A DNA stretch of 64,000 nucleotides from Trypanosoma brucei gambiense DAL972 (taxonomy: Eukaryota; Euglenozoa; Kinetoplastea; Trypanosomatida; Trypanosomatidae), in NCBI RefSeq assembly GCF_000210295.1, contig NC_026743.1, positions 558,001 to 622,000 of the forward strand, written 5' to 3'. A program made the translations under genes and the position numbers. This document shows, piece after piece, positions 41,934 through 52,088 of this stretch. Under the pieces are notes generated by a model. That model was not told where the DNA came from. It made no database searches and saw only the letters and a list, made by a program, of their open reading frames with translations. The first letter of the stretch is position 1. The number at the start of each line of letters is the position of its first letter.

Positions 41934-42998
41934 ATGAAGTCCCTTCCTGCCTTTTTAACGTTGTTCCTAGTTGCGCTGTCACCTCTCACTACCCCGTCCC
42001 AGAGTGGTGGGGATGATGTGCAACACAACCTATTTAGTTGGAGTTCTGCGGACAATATGACAGATGGTGATGTTGGAAGTGCTCGAGTACCCGAAGAAGA
42101 AGAGAAAGAGCGAACTTCTGTTAGCAATGAGTCAAGGGATGCGCAGTGTAAAGGAAAATACGGTCTTTACTCACACTATGTCTTGGGTCATAACCACTGT
42201 TCCTGGGAACCTCCGTATGGCGTAGCAATGTCGCCGTTGTATCTCCCTCCAGATATCAGTGCAGACGCGGATCGCTGTTCATTTATGTGGCTCTTGCGTG
42301 AAATGTTGTTCACAGCAAGCAAGGAAGGCATAGCACTCGTACCGCATAATGTGAAAAGGGGAGATTCAACACCTCTACAATGCGGTCGTGTGGCATTACA
42401 CCCGTGGATCGTTGCCCGTGGTCAACCTAAAGAATGGGGACCGATCCGAGGTGTGTCTACGCACAAGGTGATGGTCAGTTCTGATCCTAGTGACGGAACT
42501 GACATGCTTTGGCCCCTCCTCCTCCTTGTTTCGTTAGGTGTGCTCGCCGCGTTTCTGCTTTTAATACTCGTTTTTATGATGAAGACTATACGCGGTGGAA
42601 CGCCGCTGGAGGAGCGAACCACGTCTATGACTGCTGCATCTCCAGATGAGAATGACAAGAAACTGCACGACAATGGAAGTGTAACCGAATGCCGGTCTGT
42701 TAGAGAGGGGAAAGGAAATGAAGAGGATAAAGAAGGAGGGCGTGAAGGTGAAAAGGAGGAACAAATAGAAAAGAATGAGATTGGAGAAGAGGTAGTTGAA
42801 GCCGAAACAGCGTCTGAAGGGCACACGAGCGAGATTACCGCCCTTCACTCGCTTTCAGGGTCATGGCACAGTGAAGGCAGTGATCAGCTGCTTACTTCAA
42901 ACGACTCTCCGTTGCCGCAGCCTCCCATCGAGTTGGTTGCATCCCCACTTGAGACTCCAAAGGAGGGGGATGTAAAGACGCCGCATGGACACTTATGA
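41934..42998 (+). CDS. Type I membrane protein of unknown function
   Basis: The 354-residue product has a cleavable signal (SLPAFLTLFLVALSPLTTPS), an ectodomain of about 170 residues with four or five cysteines (C at about 67, 83, 109, 140) and N-glycosylation sites, a single membrane helix near residues 187-214 (MLWPLLLLVSLGVLAAFLLL), and a cytosolic tail that is strongly charged (runs of E/K) and then proline-containing. No family was recognised. The layout is that of a surface or secretory-pathway receptor-like protein. The segment GLYSHYVLGHNHCSWEPPYG is the most distinctive part. It lies between G6PDH and the CSN1-like gene. Confidence 0.8.
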   Translation: MKSLPAFLTLFLVALSPLTTPSQSGGDDVQHNLFSWSSADNMTDGDVGSARVPEEEEKERTSVSNESRDAQCKGKYGLYSHYVLGHNHCSWEPPYGVAMSPLYLPPDISADADRCSFMWLLREMLFTASKEGIALVPHNVKRGDSTPLQCGRVALHPWIVARGQPKEWGPIRGVSTHKVMVSSDPSDGTDMLWPLLLLVSLGVLAAFLLLILVFMMKTIRGGTPLEERTTSMTAASPDENDKKLHDNGSVTECRSVREGKGNEEDKEGGREGEKEEQIEKNEIGEEVVEAETASEGHTSEITALHSLSGSWHSEGSDQLLTSNDSPLPQPPIELVASPLETPKEGDVKTPHGHL

Positions 42999-43927
42999 TA
43001 TCTTTTAAATTCAATAAACTTTGGTTTCGGAACGCGAATACGTTTAAATCAAATATGTGCATATATTAATAATACTAATATGGCCTATTTTAACTCTTAA
43101 AATCATGTGGATTTTTTTTTTTGAAGTACCTCACGAAGTTTCGTTCAAAGTCCCTCCTGAAATATCCCCAACGCTAGCGAGGAGGACGGGGAGTGGTAAA
43201 GTTTGAAGAATGTGTAGGACGTGCTTTCTATTTTTTCATGTGTTATTTGTTTGCGGCATTCGCATGAGTTAACATCACTGCTACTATTTTCCCCCTTCTA
43301 CTGCTTTAATAACCGCTGACTATGTTCTTCCCCACTGGGTTTGCTGCGGTGCGGGTAAGTAAAGTTGCGAAAAAAAAAACGGAGCGGGTTGGTGAGTTTA
43401 CACCTGTGTGCACATATTGATTATATGCATGGTGGTCTGCATTTTTTCTTTTTTTGCTCTGTAGTCTCTCTTTCGTTCCGATGATTGGAGGAGTTGTTGG
43501 CGTGGTGTACGACAATCCACAGCGATAATGACTCTCGTTCGCTCCGCTGCCCCTCTCCCTACCCTGTGTTACCACACCCTTCTCCAAGGTAATCACGGAC
43601 TTTGGCATGTCTCTGACTTAGAATGGCATTTGAAGTAACACCTTGGTAGCCACTGGTTTGCTGTTGTTGTGGAGACCCAATAGGAGGGATCTTTTCCTTT
43701 CTAATGTCTGCCTCCGTTTTTTTTCTTTCTGCGGATGCCAATTTTGTGGAGGTGTGGCAGGGTTTTTTTTTTCCTGGATAAGCTTTCCTGTATAAGCAAG
43801 ATGAATACTGTGCGAGTTATACTGCATACCTCACTAGACACCTATTCTCGTTGCAGGTATTATAACATTTACATTGATTTGCTTCATTTCGGTAGCTAGA
43901 CGTAAGGGGTTGAGTAGGAAACTTTAA
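42999..43927. other. Intergenic DNA
   Basis: T-rich tracts at about 43112-43122, 43441-43455 and 43762-43772 occur. No gene was recognised. Confidence 0.5.
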
Positions 43928-45505
43928 ATGGACCTACCCATCGAACTGCTTCTGGGGAGTGCACCAGAAAGGCAGCGATACCTGCGGGCGGTGCATATCC
44001 TCTTCAACAGCGTCGGTGATGCACTGAAAGCAAACGCTCGCCAGCAACTTCTCATGGCCACAGCGAATGATTTGACGCGAGGTCTGAGCGTAGCCGATTT
44101 CTGTCAGTTTCGCAGGAAGTGTTTCGAAAATGAGGACTGGTGTAAGTGTGTATACCCACTTCTCGAGCAAGATGAGAACGTTGTTGCTGATCGGGCGGAA
44201 GCGGCAGTGCAGGAGGCGCTTTCGGCTGTCAGATTCCCCAGAGGTGGAGAGAGCAGCACCGAACCTGTTCTGGTCTTTTTATCGACTTCAAAGAGGAGCC
44301 GTTCGGAAATAGCGGAGGAATTTGAAATACCGGGAAAACTGAGGTTAGCAGAAGTTTTTGCCAATGTGGGTGATTACGGGGCAATGTATGACACCCTCAC
44401 GCATCTCTTTGTTCCCTTGCAGTCCGGCCTCCAACTAACGGCACGTTCGCACAGGTTACCACTTTTGCTCCTTCAGCTACAAGTAATCAAAAGAACCACA
44501 GAACTGTGGCTCGGAGCTGGAAACGTGGAAGCCGTACGTGGCTACGTGGGGGAATCAACTAGTACTGTGTTAACCGATGCAGTACAAGCCATAGCGGTTG
44601 AAAACGGGAGCGGTTCTGTATACTTTCCGAGTCATCAAGTTACTGTAGAAGCGGTAACGGACGAGATAGAGCAACTGCTACTGTTTTTTTCCATTGTTCG
44701 CGCCCTCTGTCTCTTTGAAAGTGGTGATTTTTGTGGGTTTGTGTGTTCTTTTACACCTGAAGGCCTACGAGGGACAAACTGGGCTCAGGCGGCTGGAGAT
44801 ATGCTTGTAGAACGGGGTGCGACACAAGTCGCAGCATCTTTTGGAGGGCGCATTAGCAGACCTGGTGTACTTCCTGTCATTCATAATCTGCGACGTGTTG
44901 TGGAGGAGAGCGTTACAACAGGGGTGCAGCTGGGTGCCATGCTCTTGCTTTCCGCCGTTGCGACACGACCACGCGCGGAGGCAATGGAGCTTGTAACGCG
45001 TATAGATATTATGCAACTCTGGGAAGATATACCCGAAGCTCACACGCTCGTTCACGCTCTACAACAGGCGAACTTTGCAGACGCCCTTCACGCAGCATCA
45101 GTGCTCGCATTCGTGTACCTAAAGACCGACTTGTTTGCTTATAAGCACTGCGAATGTTTATTATATCAGTATAAACAAACTGTTATAATGAGATACGTTA
45201 GCTGTTTCATCAGCCTTGACTTGAAAAGGGCTGCTATGCATCTGTCAATCCCTCTTCGGGAGTTGGTACACATTGTGCGAGAGCTGATAGAGAAGGAACA
45301 CATTTCAGCGAAGATAGACCTTGTGGCATATATGCTAGTGAGTGCGGACGCGTTTTCACCAACTGACACTGCAGCAACTGACAGGAATCTAATTTTTGAT
45401 TGCATTAACCGCAGCAGAAAATGCGCCGAGGAACTCGAACAGTCGTTACGTCTTTTGTCCGCACAACGGGATAATGCCTCATCTGGGGTGGAGTTTGGAC
45501 CATAA
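43928..45505 (+). CDS. PCI-domain protein, likely COP9 signalosome subunit 1 (CSN1)
   Basis: The 525-residue protein has an N-terminal helical-repeat region and a C-terminal PCI domain at about residues 375-467, ending in a winged-helix segment (LKRAAMHLSIPLRELVHIVR then ELIEKEHISAKIDL). This layout is shared by CSN1 and the 26S proteasome lid subunit RPN7. The stretch QYKQTVIMRYVSCFISLDLK resembles CSN1 (QIRNRALIQYFSPYVSADM) more than RPN7 in my memory, so CSN1 is favoured; RPN7 is the alternative. CSN1 is a scaffold for removal of Nedd8 from cullins. The 232-base gap to the next gene contains poly-T and an AG acceptor at 45671-45672. Confidence 0.7.
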   Translation: MDLPIELLLGSAPERQRYLRAVHILFNSVGDALKANARQQLLMATANDLTRGLSVADFCQFRRKCFENEDWCKCVYPLLEQDENVVADRAEAAVQEALSAVRFPRGGESSTEPVLVFLSTSKRSRSEIAEEFEIPGKLRLAEVFANVGDYGAMYDTLTHLFVPLQSGLQLTARSHRLPLLLLQLQVIKRTTELWLGAGNVEAVRGYVGESTSTVLTDAVQAIAVENGSGSVYFPSHQVTVEAVTDEIEQLLLFFSIVRALCLFESGDFCGFVCSFTPEGLRGTNWAQAAGDMLVERGATQVAASFGGRISRPGVLPVIHNLRRVVEESVTTGVQLGAMLLLSAVATRPRAEAMELVTRIDIMQLWEDIPEAHTLVHALQQANFADALHAASVLAFVYLKTDLFAYKHCECLLYQYKQTVIMRYVSCFISLDLKRAAMHLSIPLRELVHIVRELIEKEHISAKIDLVAYMLVSADAFSPTDTAATDRNLIFDCINRSRKCAEELEQSLRLLSAQRDNASSGVEFGP

Positions 45506-45644
45506 GCGCGCGGCCGCGTGCTCTCCCACTGCGTGCAAACGTTAAGTCGAATCACAGATCATTTTTGCGGTGCATGCCCTTCTTATTCTCTAATTGGAGG
45601 CATTTGTTTCTGGTTTATTTATTTCTTCATAATTTTCCACTAAC

Positions 45645-45672
45645 CCCATTCCATATTTTTTTTGCCCACTAG
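45645..45672 (+). promoter_or_regulatory. Probable spliced-leader acceptor of the PrimPol-like gene
   Basis: A pyrimidine-rich tract with eight T is followed by GCCCACTAG; the AG at 45671-45672 is the first after it and precedes ATG 45738 with no intervening ATG in that frame. Confidence 0.55.
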
Positions 45673-45737
45673 GTGCCGCGCAAGAGGTATTTACCGTACC
45701 ATCGTTCTTTGCGCCTGCAACCCGCCTATACGAATAT

Positions 45738-47936
45738 ATGGGTCCGAAAACTCAGGAGGTGCGACCGCCTCTACCCGGAACGCCGATGCCACCAATCGAT
45801 CCCATCTTTGCAATCACGGGCCCCAGTGCTGGCGTGCTGCATGTCAACACAGCAGACCTGCTCCCAGATCAAAGAAACAAGCTTGATGACAGCATTTCCC
45901 GCGCCATTAGTGACTGCTTGAAATCAGTGGTTGTTCCTCTAGATCGATATTGGCGGGCGGCATCACAGCACCACACCTTACTCTGCTCCACTTCTGAGGA
46001 TGGTGCTGTGGATAGCTCCAACACTGAGGGTGCTACCCCGTCGCACTGGCCAGCGGCAGAAAGAATACCAGATCCGGAAAATATTCCGTGCACATTCTAC
46101 AGCACAAGGATGGAAGCCATCATTCGACGGAGCTACCAGAAGGACCGCGGTGAGGTTCTCGTTGCCGCCGACGTGCGCAGTGGAAACAGTGGAAAGATTT
46201 TCAACACTCTCCGTCGACGGGAGATCGCGTCCTTTGTGAACGCGATTCCTCTTGTACCGCAACGAAATCTTTATGTGATGATCGATAAAGACGCCGCAGT
46301 TGACCCTTTTTTCGATATAGACTGCAGCCCACCGTTTGAGTGGTTGAATTTTCCCACCGAAGTTGCGGAGGGTGAAAATTTACCTTCAAATGGAAGTCGC
46401 GCTAAAGATTCCTCCTCACAGCCCCCAGTGCACATTGACACAGCGGTTGTTGAACGGTGTCTCCTGCAGATCTTGCAGTACTTACGGGATGTAGTTGAGG
46501 AGTACGCGGGTGCGAAGTTGGAGCATTGCTTGGTGCTAACGGGTTCAGTTCTTGTGAGTGAATCTAGTGTTGGACCCTCAGCGCACACCGGGGCGACCAG
46601 ACGGCATAATCTGCTCAGCAGCAAAGACACCAAACTGAGCTTCCATGTTCATTTCCGTTTGGAGAAAAATGTTGTATTCAGTAACATCCGAGAACTCCAC
46701 AAATTCATGATGAAGATTAGAGGTGGTATAGATGATTCTTTCAATAAGGCGGGGGACCGTGAGACCCGCTCATTTTACCACATGTTGCAGTGTTGCATTG
46801 ACTTCGGAGTGTACTCGCGCTGGAGAGCCTTCAGATTGCCGTATAATGTAAAAGCTTCTTCGGACGGTTTGAACACCATGAACGTGGCGAGTTTCAACTC
46901 CGCGATTGACGCCGCGACGAAGTCACCTTTTAGAACGGCTTTGATACCAAATCTTAGCGTAGGTGAGGCTTCCCATTCCATCGTGCATGAAATTGATTTG
47001 AGCACTCTGCAGGACTCACTCTTGTACTTTGAACCCACAAAGAAGCAGCAAGAACATCATGCTTTACTCACCAAATTGTTTGGTGTTTTCAGATTCTTAC
47101 TTCCTGTTGTGCCCAAAGTAACAGCCATAGGAAACGCTGAACTTGCTAAATTCTTGTTGGCTCACCAGCCCCCCTTTCCACCCACTGAGGAATCCGTCAA
47201 CCCATCTTACAGGGATGATCTAGCGCGAGTAGTGTTCGAACTGGCTCTGATTCAGCGGGATGCCAGTGATTTGATGAATGAAGGTGATGACAAAAACACA
47301 TTTAACTTCATCATGTGGAGTGATTCCGCAGAGGATGAGCGGGACAACGCACTCATCCAGGGTCCCTTCGGCATTAACCGGCCACCTTTGCGTGATGGGG
47401 CGCGTGCGCCAGTTCGTGATAGCCGGATTAAGAAATTGATAGCTGAAGTTTTTCACTGTTTGTCTCCTGCTTTTAGTGGTGGTTTGAAAAACAATTTACA
47501 AGCTCAATCATCGGACATCTTGCGTCAAAGTGGCTCCTACATAACGGCGGATTCGCTCAGTGTGGATTATCAGGATGGCGTACGTTTCTATTATGTACGT
47601 CAAAAGTCGTCCAAGTTTTGCATTAGGTTGGGCCGTGAGCATCGATCGACTTACCCTCAGCTCTACCTGACCTACGGATCTATTAAAATTCGTTGTTACA
47701 GCAACGATTGCTCTGGCAAGTGCCACTGTTTGAAATGGTCTTCAAACGACAATGAGCGGATTTGTGGCAGCTCTGCGGTGCTGCTGTCTGTGGATGACAA
47801 CGGTTATCCAAAGTACGACCGTTTAGCGGAGATCCGTGACCTTCTTTTCCCACCGCTGTCGCAGGAGGAGCTTATAAGGCGCTATGGCATTACTTCAGTA
47901 GCATCGGGAGATGAAGGTATCGTCCAACAGTGGTGA
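45738..47936 (+). CDS. PPL2: PrimPol-like primase-polymerase (probably PPL2)
   Basis: The 732-residue protein is an archaeo-eukaryotic primase of the PrimPol kind. Motif I is FFDIDCSP (acidic D-x-D, near residue 193), motif II is KLSFHVHF with the S-x-H pair, and motif III is CIDFGVYSRWRAFRL with the third acidic residue. The C-terminal zinc finger is a C-x6-H (CIRLGREH) followed by C-x4-C (CYSNDC), as in UL52-type and human PrimPol. T. brucei has two, PPL1 and PPL2; PPL2 is essential for finishing genome replication after bulk S phase, by translesion synthesis. From memory PPL2 lies at this position, so PPL2 is preferred. Start ATG 45738 lies 66 bases after a poly-T/CACTAG acceptor. Confidence 0.88.
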   Translation: MGPKTQEVRPPLPGTPMPPIDPIFAITGPSAGVLHVNTADLLPDQRNKLDDSISRAISDCLKSVVVPLDRYWRAASQHHTLLCSTSEDGAVDSSNTEGATPSHWPAAERIPDPENIPCTFYSTRMEAIIRRSYQKDRGEVLVAADVRSGNSGKIFNTLRRREIASFVNAIPLVPQRNLYVMIDKDAAVDPFFDIDCSPPFEWLNFPTEVAEGENLPSNGSRAKDSSSQPPVHIDTAVVERCLLQILQYLRDVVEEYAGAKLEHCLVLTGSVLVSESSVGPSAHTGATRRHNLLSSKDTKLSFHVHFRLEKNVVFSNIRELHKFMMKIRGGIDDSFNKAGDRETRSFYHMLQCCIDFGVYSRWRAFRLPYNVKASSDGLNTMNVASFNSAIDAATKSPFRTALIPNLSVGEASHSIVHEIDLSTLQDSLLYFEPTKKQQEHHALLTKLFGVFRFLLPVVPKVTAIGNAELAKFLLAHQPPFPPTEESVNPSYRDDLARVVFELALIQRDASDLMNEGDDKNTFNFIMWSDSAEDERDNALIQGPFGINRPPLRDGARAPVRDSRIKKLIAEVFHCLSPAFSGGLKNNLQAQSSDILRQSGSYITADSLSVDYQDGVRFYYVRQKSSKFCIRLGREHRSTYPQLYLTYGSIKIRCYSNDCSGKCHCLKWSSNDNERICGSSAVLLSVDDNGYPKYDRLAEIRDLLFPPLSQEELIRRYGITSVASGDEGIVQQW

Positions 47937-47995
47937 AGGTGGTTTAGGTTTGTATTGGTGGTTGTGTGCAACAAGTAGTGTGTTTCACAACCCCC

Positions 47996-48040
47996 CCCTT
48001 CCCTTCCCTTCCCTTCCCTTCCCTTCCCTTCCCTTCCCTC
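47996..48040. repeat. (CCCTT)8 pentanucleotide repeat
   Basis: Eight exact CCCTT units (47996-48035) are followed by CCCTC. As a long pyrimidine run on the coding strand it could serve as the polypyrimidine tract for the downstream adenylate kinase gene. Confidence 0.9.
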
Positions 48041-48311
48041 GTGTTACACCTCGGTTTGGGTTGCGCAGTTGTTGAATGATTTTTGACTGTGGTTCCTAAC
48101 GCATTTTTGCACTGAGGCAGTAATAAAGGGAAGTTAGAGGGCGCCACAGTTGGGTAATCGGAGTTCATTGATCTCATTTGGGATTTTTGTTGATTGTATC
48201 CACTGTGAACAACTTATCCTGTCGTGTCCATCAGATTCTTCCGTTTGACGTGTTTTTGTGTGGTCTTTTCTCTCCTTTTCCTCCTCGCCATTACATGTTT
48301 TGACGTTTGTT

Positions 48312-48316
<5 letters not shown>

Positions 48317-48343
<27 letters not shown>
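48317..48343. repeat. (GT)n microsatellite
   Basis: About 13 GT units lie 90 bases upstream of the adenylate kinase start. Confidence 0.9.
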
Positions 48344-48349
<6 letters not shown>

Positions 48350-48430
48350 TTGGTTGTTTACACTTGAGCTGTAGTAGAAAGAGAAACAAACTAAATAAGT
48401 TGGCAGGTGTTTTGGCCGAGTAGTTGAATC

Positions 48431-49099
48431 ATGAAGGTAATTTTTCTTGGACCTCCAGGCTGCGGGAAGGGGACGCAGAGCCCCTTTGTCGCCAAGCGTT
48501 ACGACATTTGCCATCTTTCAACAGGTGATATGTTGCGTGAGGCCGTGGAAAAAAAGACAGAGTACGGATTAAAGGCCAAATCTGTCATGGATGTCGGTGG
48601 TCTCGTCTCGGACGATATCGTCTTCGGCATAGTAAAAGAGAGCATTAAGCAACCTCGCTGCAAAAACGGTTACCTCCTCGATGGCTACCCCCGTACGTTG
48701 CGGCAGGCGGAGATGATGGAAGAGGCGGGTGAAAAGGTAAACAAAGTTATTCATTTTGATGCCCCTGATGACGTCATAATTTCGCGCGTTAGTGGTCGCT
48801 GGCTTCATCGCGCCAGTGGCCGCATATACCATGAGGTGTTTTGCCCCCCAAAGGTGCGCGGTTTGGATGACGTAACCTCTGAACCACTCATACAGCGTCC
48901 TGACGACCGCAAGGAGGTGGTTGAGAAGCGGCTCGTTGGGTACCACCGCCAGACCAAACCACTGATTGATTATTATCGGGCCAGAGGTGTTCTTGCAACC
49001 CTGGACGCGACACAGTCTGTAAACGTTGTGCGTGAATCTCTCAGACGCGTACTTGACCCTGTTGCACGACTGATCGGTGCAAAGATATATGGGAATTAA
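48431..49099 (+). CDS. Adenylate kinase, key residues intact
   Basis: The enzyme interconverts ATP + AMP and 2 ADP. The 222-residue protein has the P-loop GPPGCGKGT at residues 8-16, the AMP-site STGDMLREAV with Arg36, DGYPRT with Arg88, the lid GRWLHRASGRIYH, and DDRKEVVEKRLVGYH with the last catalytic Arg. It is a long-lid isoform. T. brucei has several adenylate kinases in different compartments (cytosol, mitochondrion, flagellum, glycosome); the short N-terminus gives no targeting signal, so this is perhaps cytosolic. The next gene is a diverged relative in tandem. Confidence 0.95.
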   Translation: MKVIFLGPPGCGKGTQSPFVAKRYDICHLSTGDMLREAVEKKTEYGLKAKSVMDVGGLVSDDIVFGIVKESIKQPRCKNGYLLDGYPRTLRQAEMMEEAGEKVNKVIHFDAPDDVIISRVSGRWLHRASGRIYHEVFCPPKVRGLDDVTSEPLIQRPDDRKEVVEKRLVGYHRQTKPLIDYYRARGVLATLDATQSVNVVRESLRRVLDPVARLIGAKIYGN

Positions 49100-51124
49100 G
49101 GAGTTATGATGTTGCATGTTTGGCCACCGGTTGGTGATGGCGACTTGGATTTGGTTCGGCGTAATTTAACCTGTGGTCCTGTAAGGTATCCCCCCATTTT
49201 TTTTTATTTCAAGCGATTGGTTAGTTTGGAAAGAGGGAAGGATGGATAGCAAATGTGCTTGAATTCCTCCTTCGTTTTTTTCTTTATTGGTTAAAAAGGA
49301 CGAATTAACAGAGAGGGGGGGGAACGGTAAGTAAGGTAGGCTAATTACAGCATATATGGGCTAAAGCAGCATAAGGGTGAATGAGGGGGAGGGAAGAAAA
49401 ATAAAGAATGAAATGAAAAAAAAAAATTAGTATTTAACAAAGGAGCGGGATAGGTGAATAGTTGTAGGCGGATAACATGAAAGGGAGGGATGTAAAGGAA
49501 GGGTTGATTTATAGGAATGAGAGAGCGGAAGAGGAAGTTATTCCTATGGCGGTAGTAATGTCCATGGGACGGCACCGCGTGCATCGGCGACAGCGATGGT
49601 GAAGGAAAAAAAAATGGAAAATGGAGGGGAACGATAGCAACTATGGTAACCTTAACAGAATCTGTAGGTGAGTGATCGTATGTTAGTTTTGGTTAAGGGT
49701 GAAAGGTAGGATGCAAAACCTCGGTAGCTTTTCTACCTTTATGGTTTGTTGAAGCCTCCCTTTTTTTCTTTCCGTTGTTGTTGCTGTAACAACGTGTTGA
49801 TCGTATTTTAAGTGGCTTGCGGTTGGCATCCATGACTGCCACGTGTTAGCTTTGTTTCCTTTTTTTTTTTTGACCCCTTACCGACGGAAGGGTGGGCATA
49901 TCAGGTATCATTCTTCCAACTTCTATTTCACAACCCAGCAGGTGCATCCACATTATCTACATTGTTGTTGTTATCATGACAGTAGCGGGTGATGGGTGCA
50001 CGTTTGTGTGTGCGTGTGGACGGAGGGAAAAGGGAAGGGGAAATTGGAGATTCTGGTTCTGTTGTTATGCGCCGTTTGTGCGCTGCGCGGTTTACTAATC
50101 CGCGTGGGTGATTTGGGGGAGTGACGTGCGATTCCCTTGACGTGTAATTCTCTTCGTTTACATGTATGCATTAATGTATATGTTTGTTTTTGTGCACAGC
50201 TGCTGTCTGGGTGCCTCTGATGACAAATACGCATATCCATGTATGCACACATCTCACTTACGACGTCTCCGCACTATCTGTGCGGTCTATACTGTTATTT
50301 TCTTACTTTTCCCTTTCTTTCTGTCGTTGTTGTGGTTCATACGCGGTTCTATGTAGCCATTCCACTTCGTCTCATTTTGTCACCTTTTTTCCCCCTCCCG
50401 CCCGCCTCTCTTTAGGATCGGTGGATGAGGTACCGGCTTCAACCTGTTGTTTGATTTCCTTCCTCTTCAATTTTTCCTTTGAAATTTCGGCATTTGTTTG
50501 GCCGACGGATGTGACGGAAAAATAGTCGTCGGTATCAGCGACATAAATATGTTTCTTCATCTTTTTTTTCTTTTTTTTTTCGGGGCCCCTCAAAGGTAGC
50601 TTGGGGTGGGGAGGGTCATGTTGGGTATGGCTTCAGGGAAAGGGGCCTATTTGGTGTGTTCCTCCCCTCCCTCAGGAGCACAACTCCACGGCTACATGTT
50701 TATGCTAACCAGAGTCTCCTTCGACTTGTATTTGGAGAACTCAACGGGTGCGTGATATTATTGCGGTGGATGACTGCATTAAACGTATTCTATATATATA
50801 TCTCCTGTTTTATTTTTTTCCTCTCCTTTTCATTTTTTAAAAAAAACCATTATATAATCTTTCGAGAAGCCCAACTGGAAGCACTAAGTAGTTGGGGCGG
50901 GCGGCAGGTTCTCTTCCATTTTCGTGGTCTCATAAAGGGGAGTCCATCAGGAGAGGTAGATACCATTCCAGTAAACACTGACTGGGTTCACGCGTACTAC
51001 TGCAGGTGCACCTCTTTTTTTCGTTGCGCTAGTCATACTAACCCCATTTTTTTCCTATCCCCGCCTGTAACAACCCATTGGTTCATTTCCAGTGACGATA
51101 CGTCGGAAGACGGGGTGAGATACG
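49100..51124. other. Intergenic DNA between the two adenylate kinase genes
   Basis: A 2-kb stretch that is unusually long for tandem paralogues. T/C-rich tracts at about 49855-49872, 50380-50412 and 50565-50580 are plausible processing signals. No gene was recognised in it. Confidence 0.5.
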
Positions 51125-51814
51125 ATGCACGTGTTTCTCACAGGTCCACCAGGGAGTGGAAAAACTTCTGTGAGTACGGTTCTCAAGGAACGATACGGTT
51201 TCTGTTACGTAACTCCCATTGAGGCGGTATCTCATGCCGTAGAATACAGCGATACTGATGTGGGAGATAAACTTCGGCGTTACGTGGACGAGGGAGAACC
51301 CATCCCTGACGACTTACTTGCACGGGCGGTAGCGGATGCCACTCGCGGCCCGGACTGTACCAATGGCTTCCTGCTGAACGATTTTCCCAAAACGGCTGAG
51401 CAAGCGCGACACCTTAAAGCGGAGGGTATAGAACCAGATGCCATCGTCGTGCTTAGTGTTCCTGATAGTTTGTTGGTTGACCGTCATGCGGGGCGATGGG
51501 TGCATCCCAGTTCGGGTCGCGTGTACCACACCTTTTACAATCCCCCTAATGTTAAGGGGCGTGACGATGTTACTGGGCAACCGCTGGTGCAGCGACCAGA
51601 AGACACGGAGGAGGCTGTACACCAGGGGCTTGTGAAGTATTACGAGAGTATTAGAGGACTTCGCGCCGTATACGGTGACCCTAGACTTTGGCACACCGTT
51701 GACGGTTTTGCTTCCCTAGATAGTGTACACGTCTCTATATGTCGTGTATTGGATCCTATTATTGCAGACAAGACACGTCGATGGTGGTCCAAGTTGTTTT
51801 GGTGGTCAAGTTGA
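51125..51814 (+). CDS. Adenylate kinase-like protein with altered AMP-site residues
   Basis: The 229-residue protein keeps the P-loop GPPGSGKTS and the lid motif GRWVHPSSGRVYH, and so may bind ATP. The AMP side has decayed: the STGDMLR segment reads VTPIEAVS, so the T31 and Arg36 equivalents become Pro and Ser; DGFPR reads NDFPK, so Asp84 becomes Asn and Arg88 becomes Lys; and the Arg in the KRLVGYH segment becomes Gly (QGLVKYY). Together these suggest little or no AMP phosphorylation. It ends in a Trp-rich tail (RRWWSKLFWWSS), absent from the neighbour, which could bind membrane. It is a tandem relative of the gene at 48431. It may be a pseudoenzyme or have a changed substrate. Confidence 0.9.
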   Translation: MHVFLTGPPGSGKTSVSTVLKERYGFCYVTPIEAVSHAVEYSDTDVGDKLRRYVDEGEPIPDDLLARAVADATRGPDCTNGFLLNDFPKTAEQARHLKAEGIEPDAIVVLSVPDSLLVDRHAGRWVHPSSGRVYHTFYNPPNVKGRDDVTGQPLVQRPEDTEEAVHQGLVKYYESIRGLRAVYGDPRLWHTVDGFASLDSVHVSICRVLDPIIADKTRRWWSKLFWWSS

Positions 51815-52088
51815 ACCTTCCTTATCTACCATTGCTTTAAGGGCACTGTGCGCTGCATTGCTGTATCGCTGCTATAAGGGTTGCTCAGCTTGCAATCTTT
51901 GCTGGTTCACCACAGCTCTTTCTGTGCGCACGTGTGTGCATCATACTTCAGTTTCCTTTGGTTTTCGCATCTCTTGTCCAGTATTGCATTTTTACATCGA
52001 TTATTCTTACTTTACCTGTTGGGTGTATGGTTAAGCACGCTGTACTATAGGTAAGAAAGCCGAAGCGAATACTGAGGGAGGTTAGGGG

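Larger units (their letters stand above)
47937..48430. other. Intergenic DNA with two simple repeats
   Basis: Besides the CCCTT and GT repeats listed separately, no gene is seen between the PrimPol-like and adenylate kinase genes. Confidence 0.6.
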
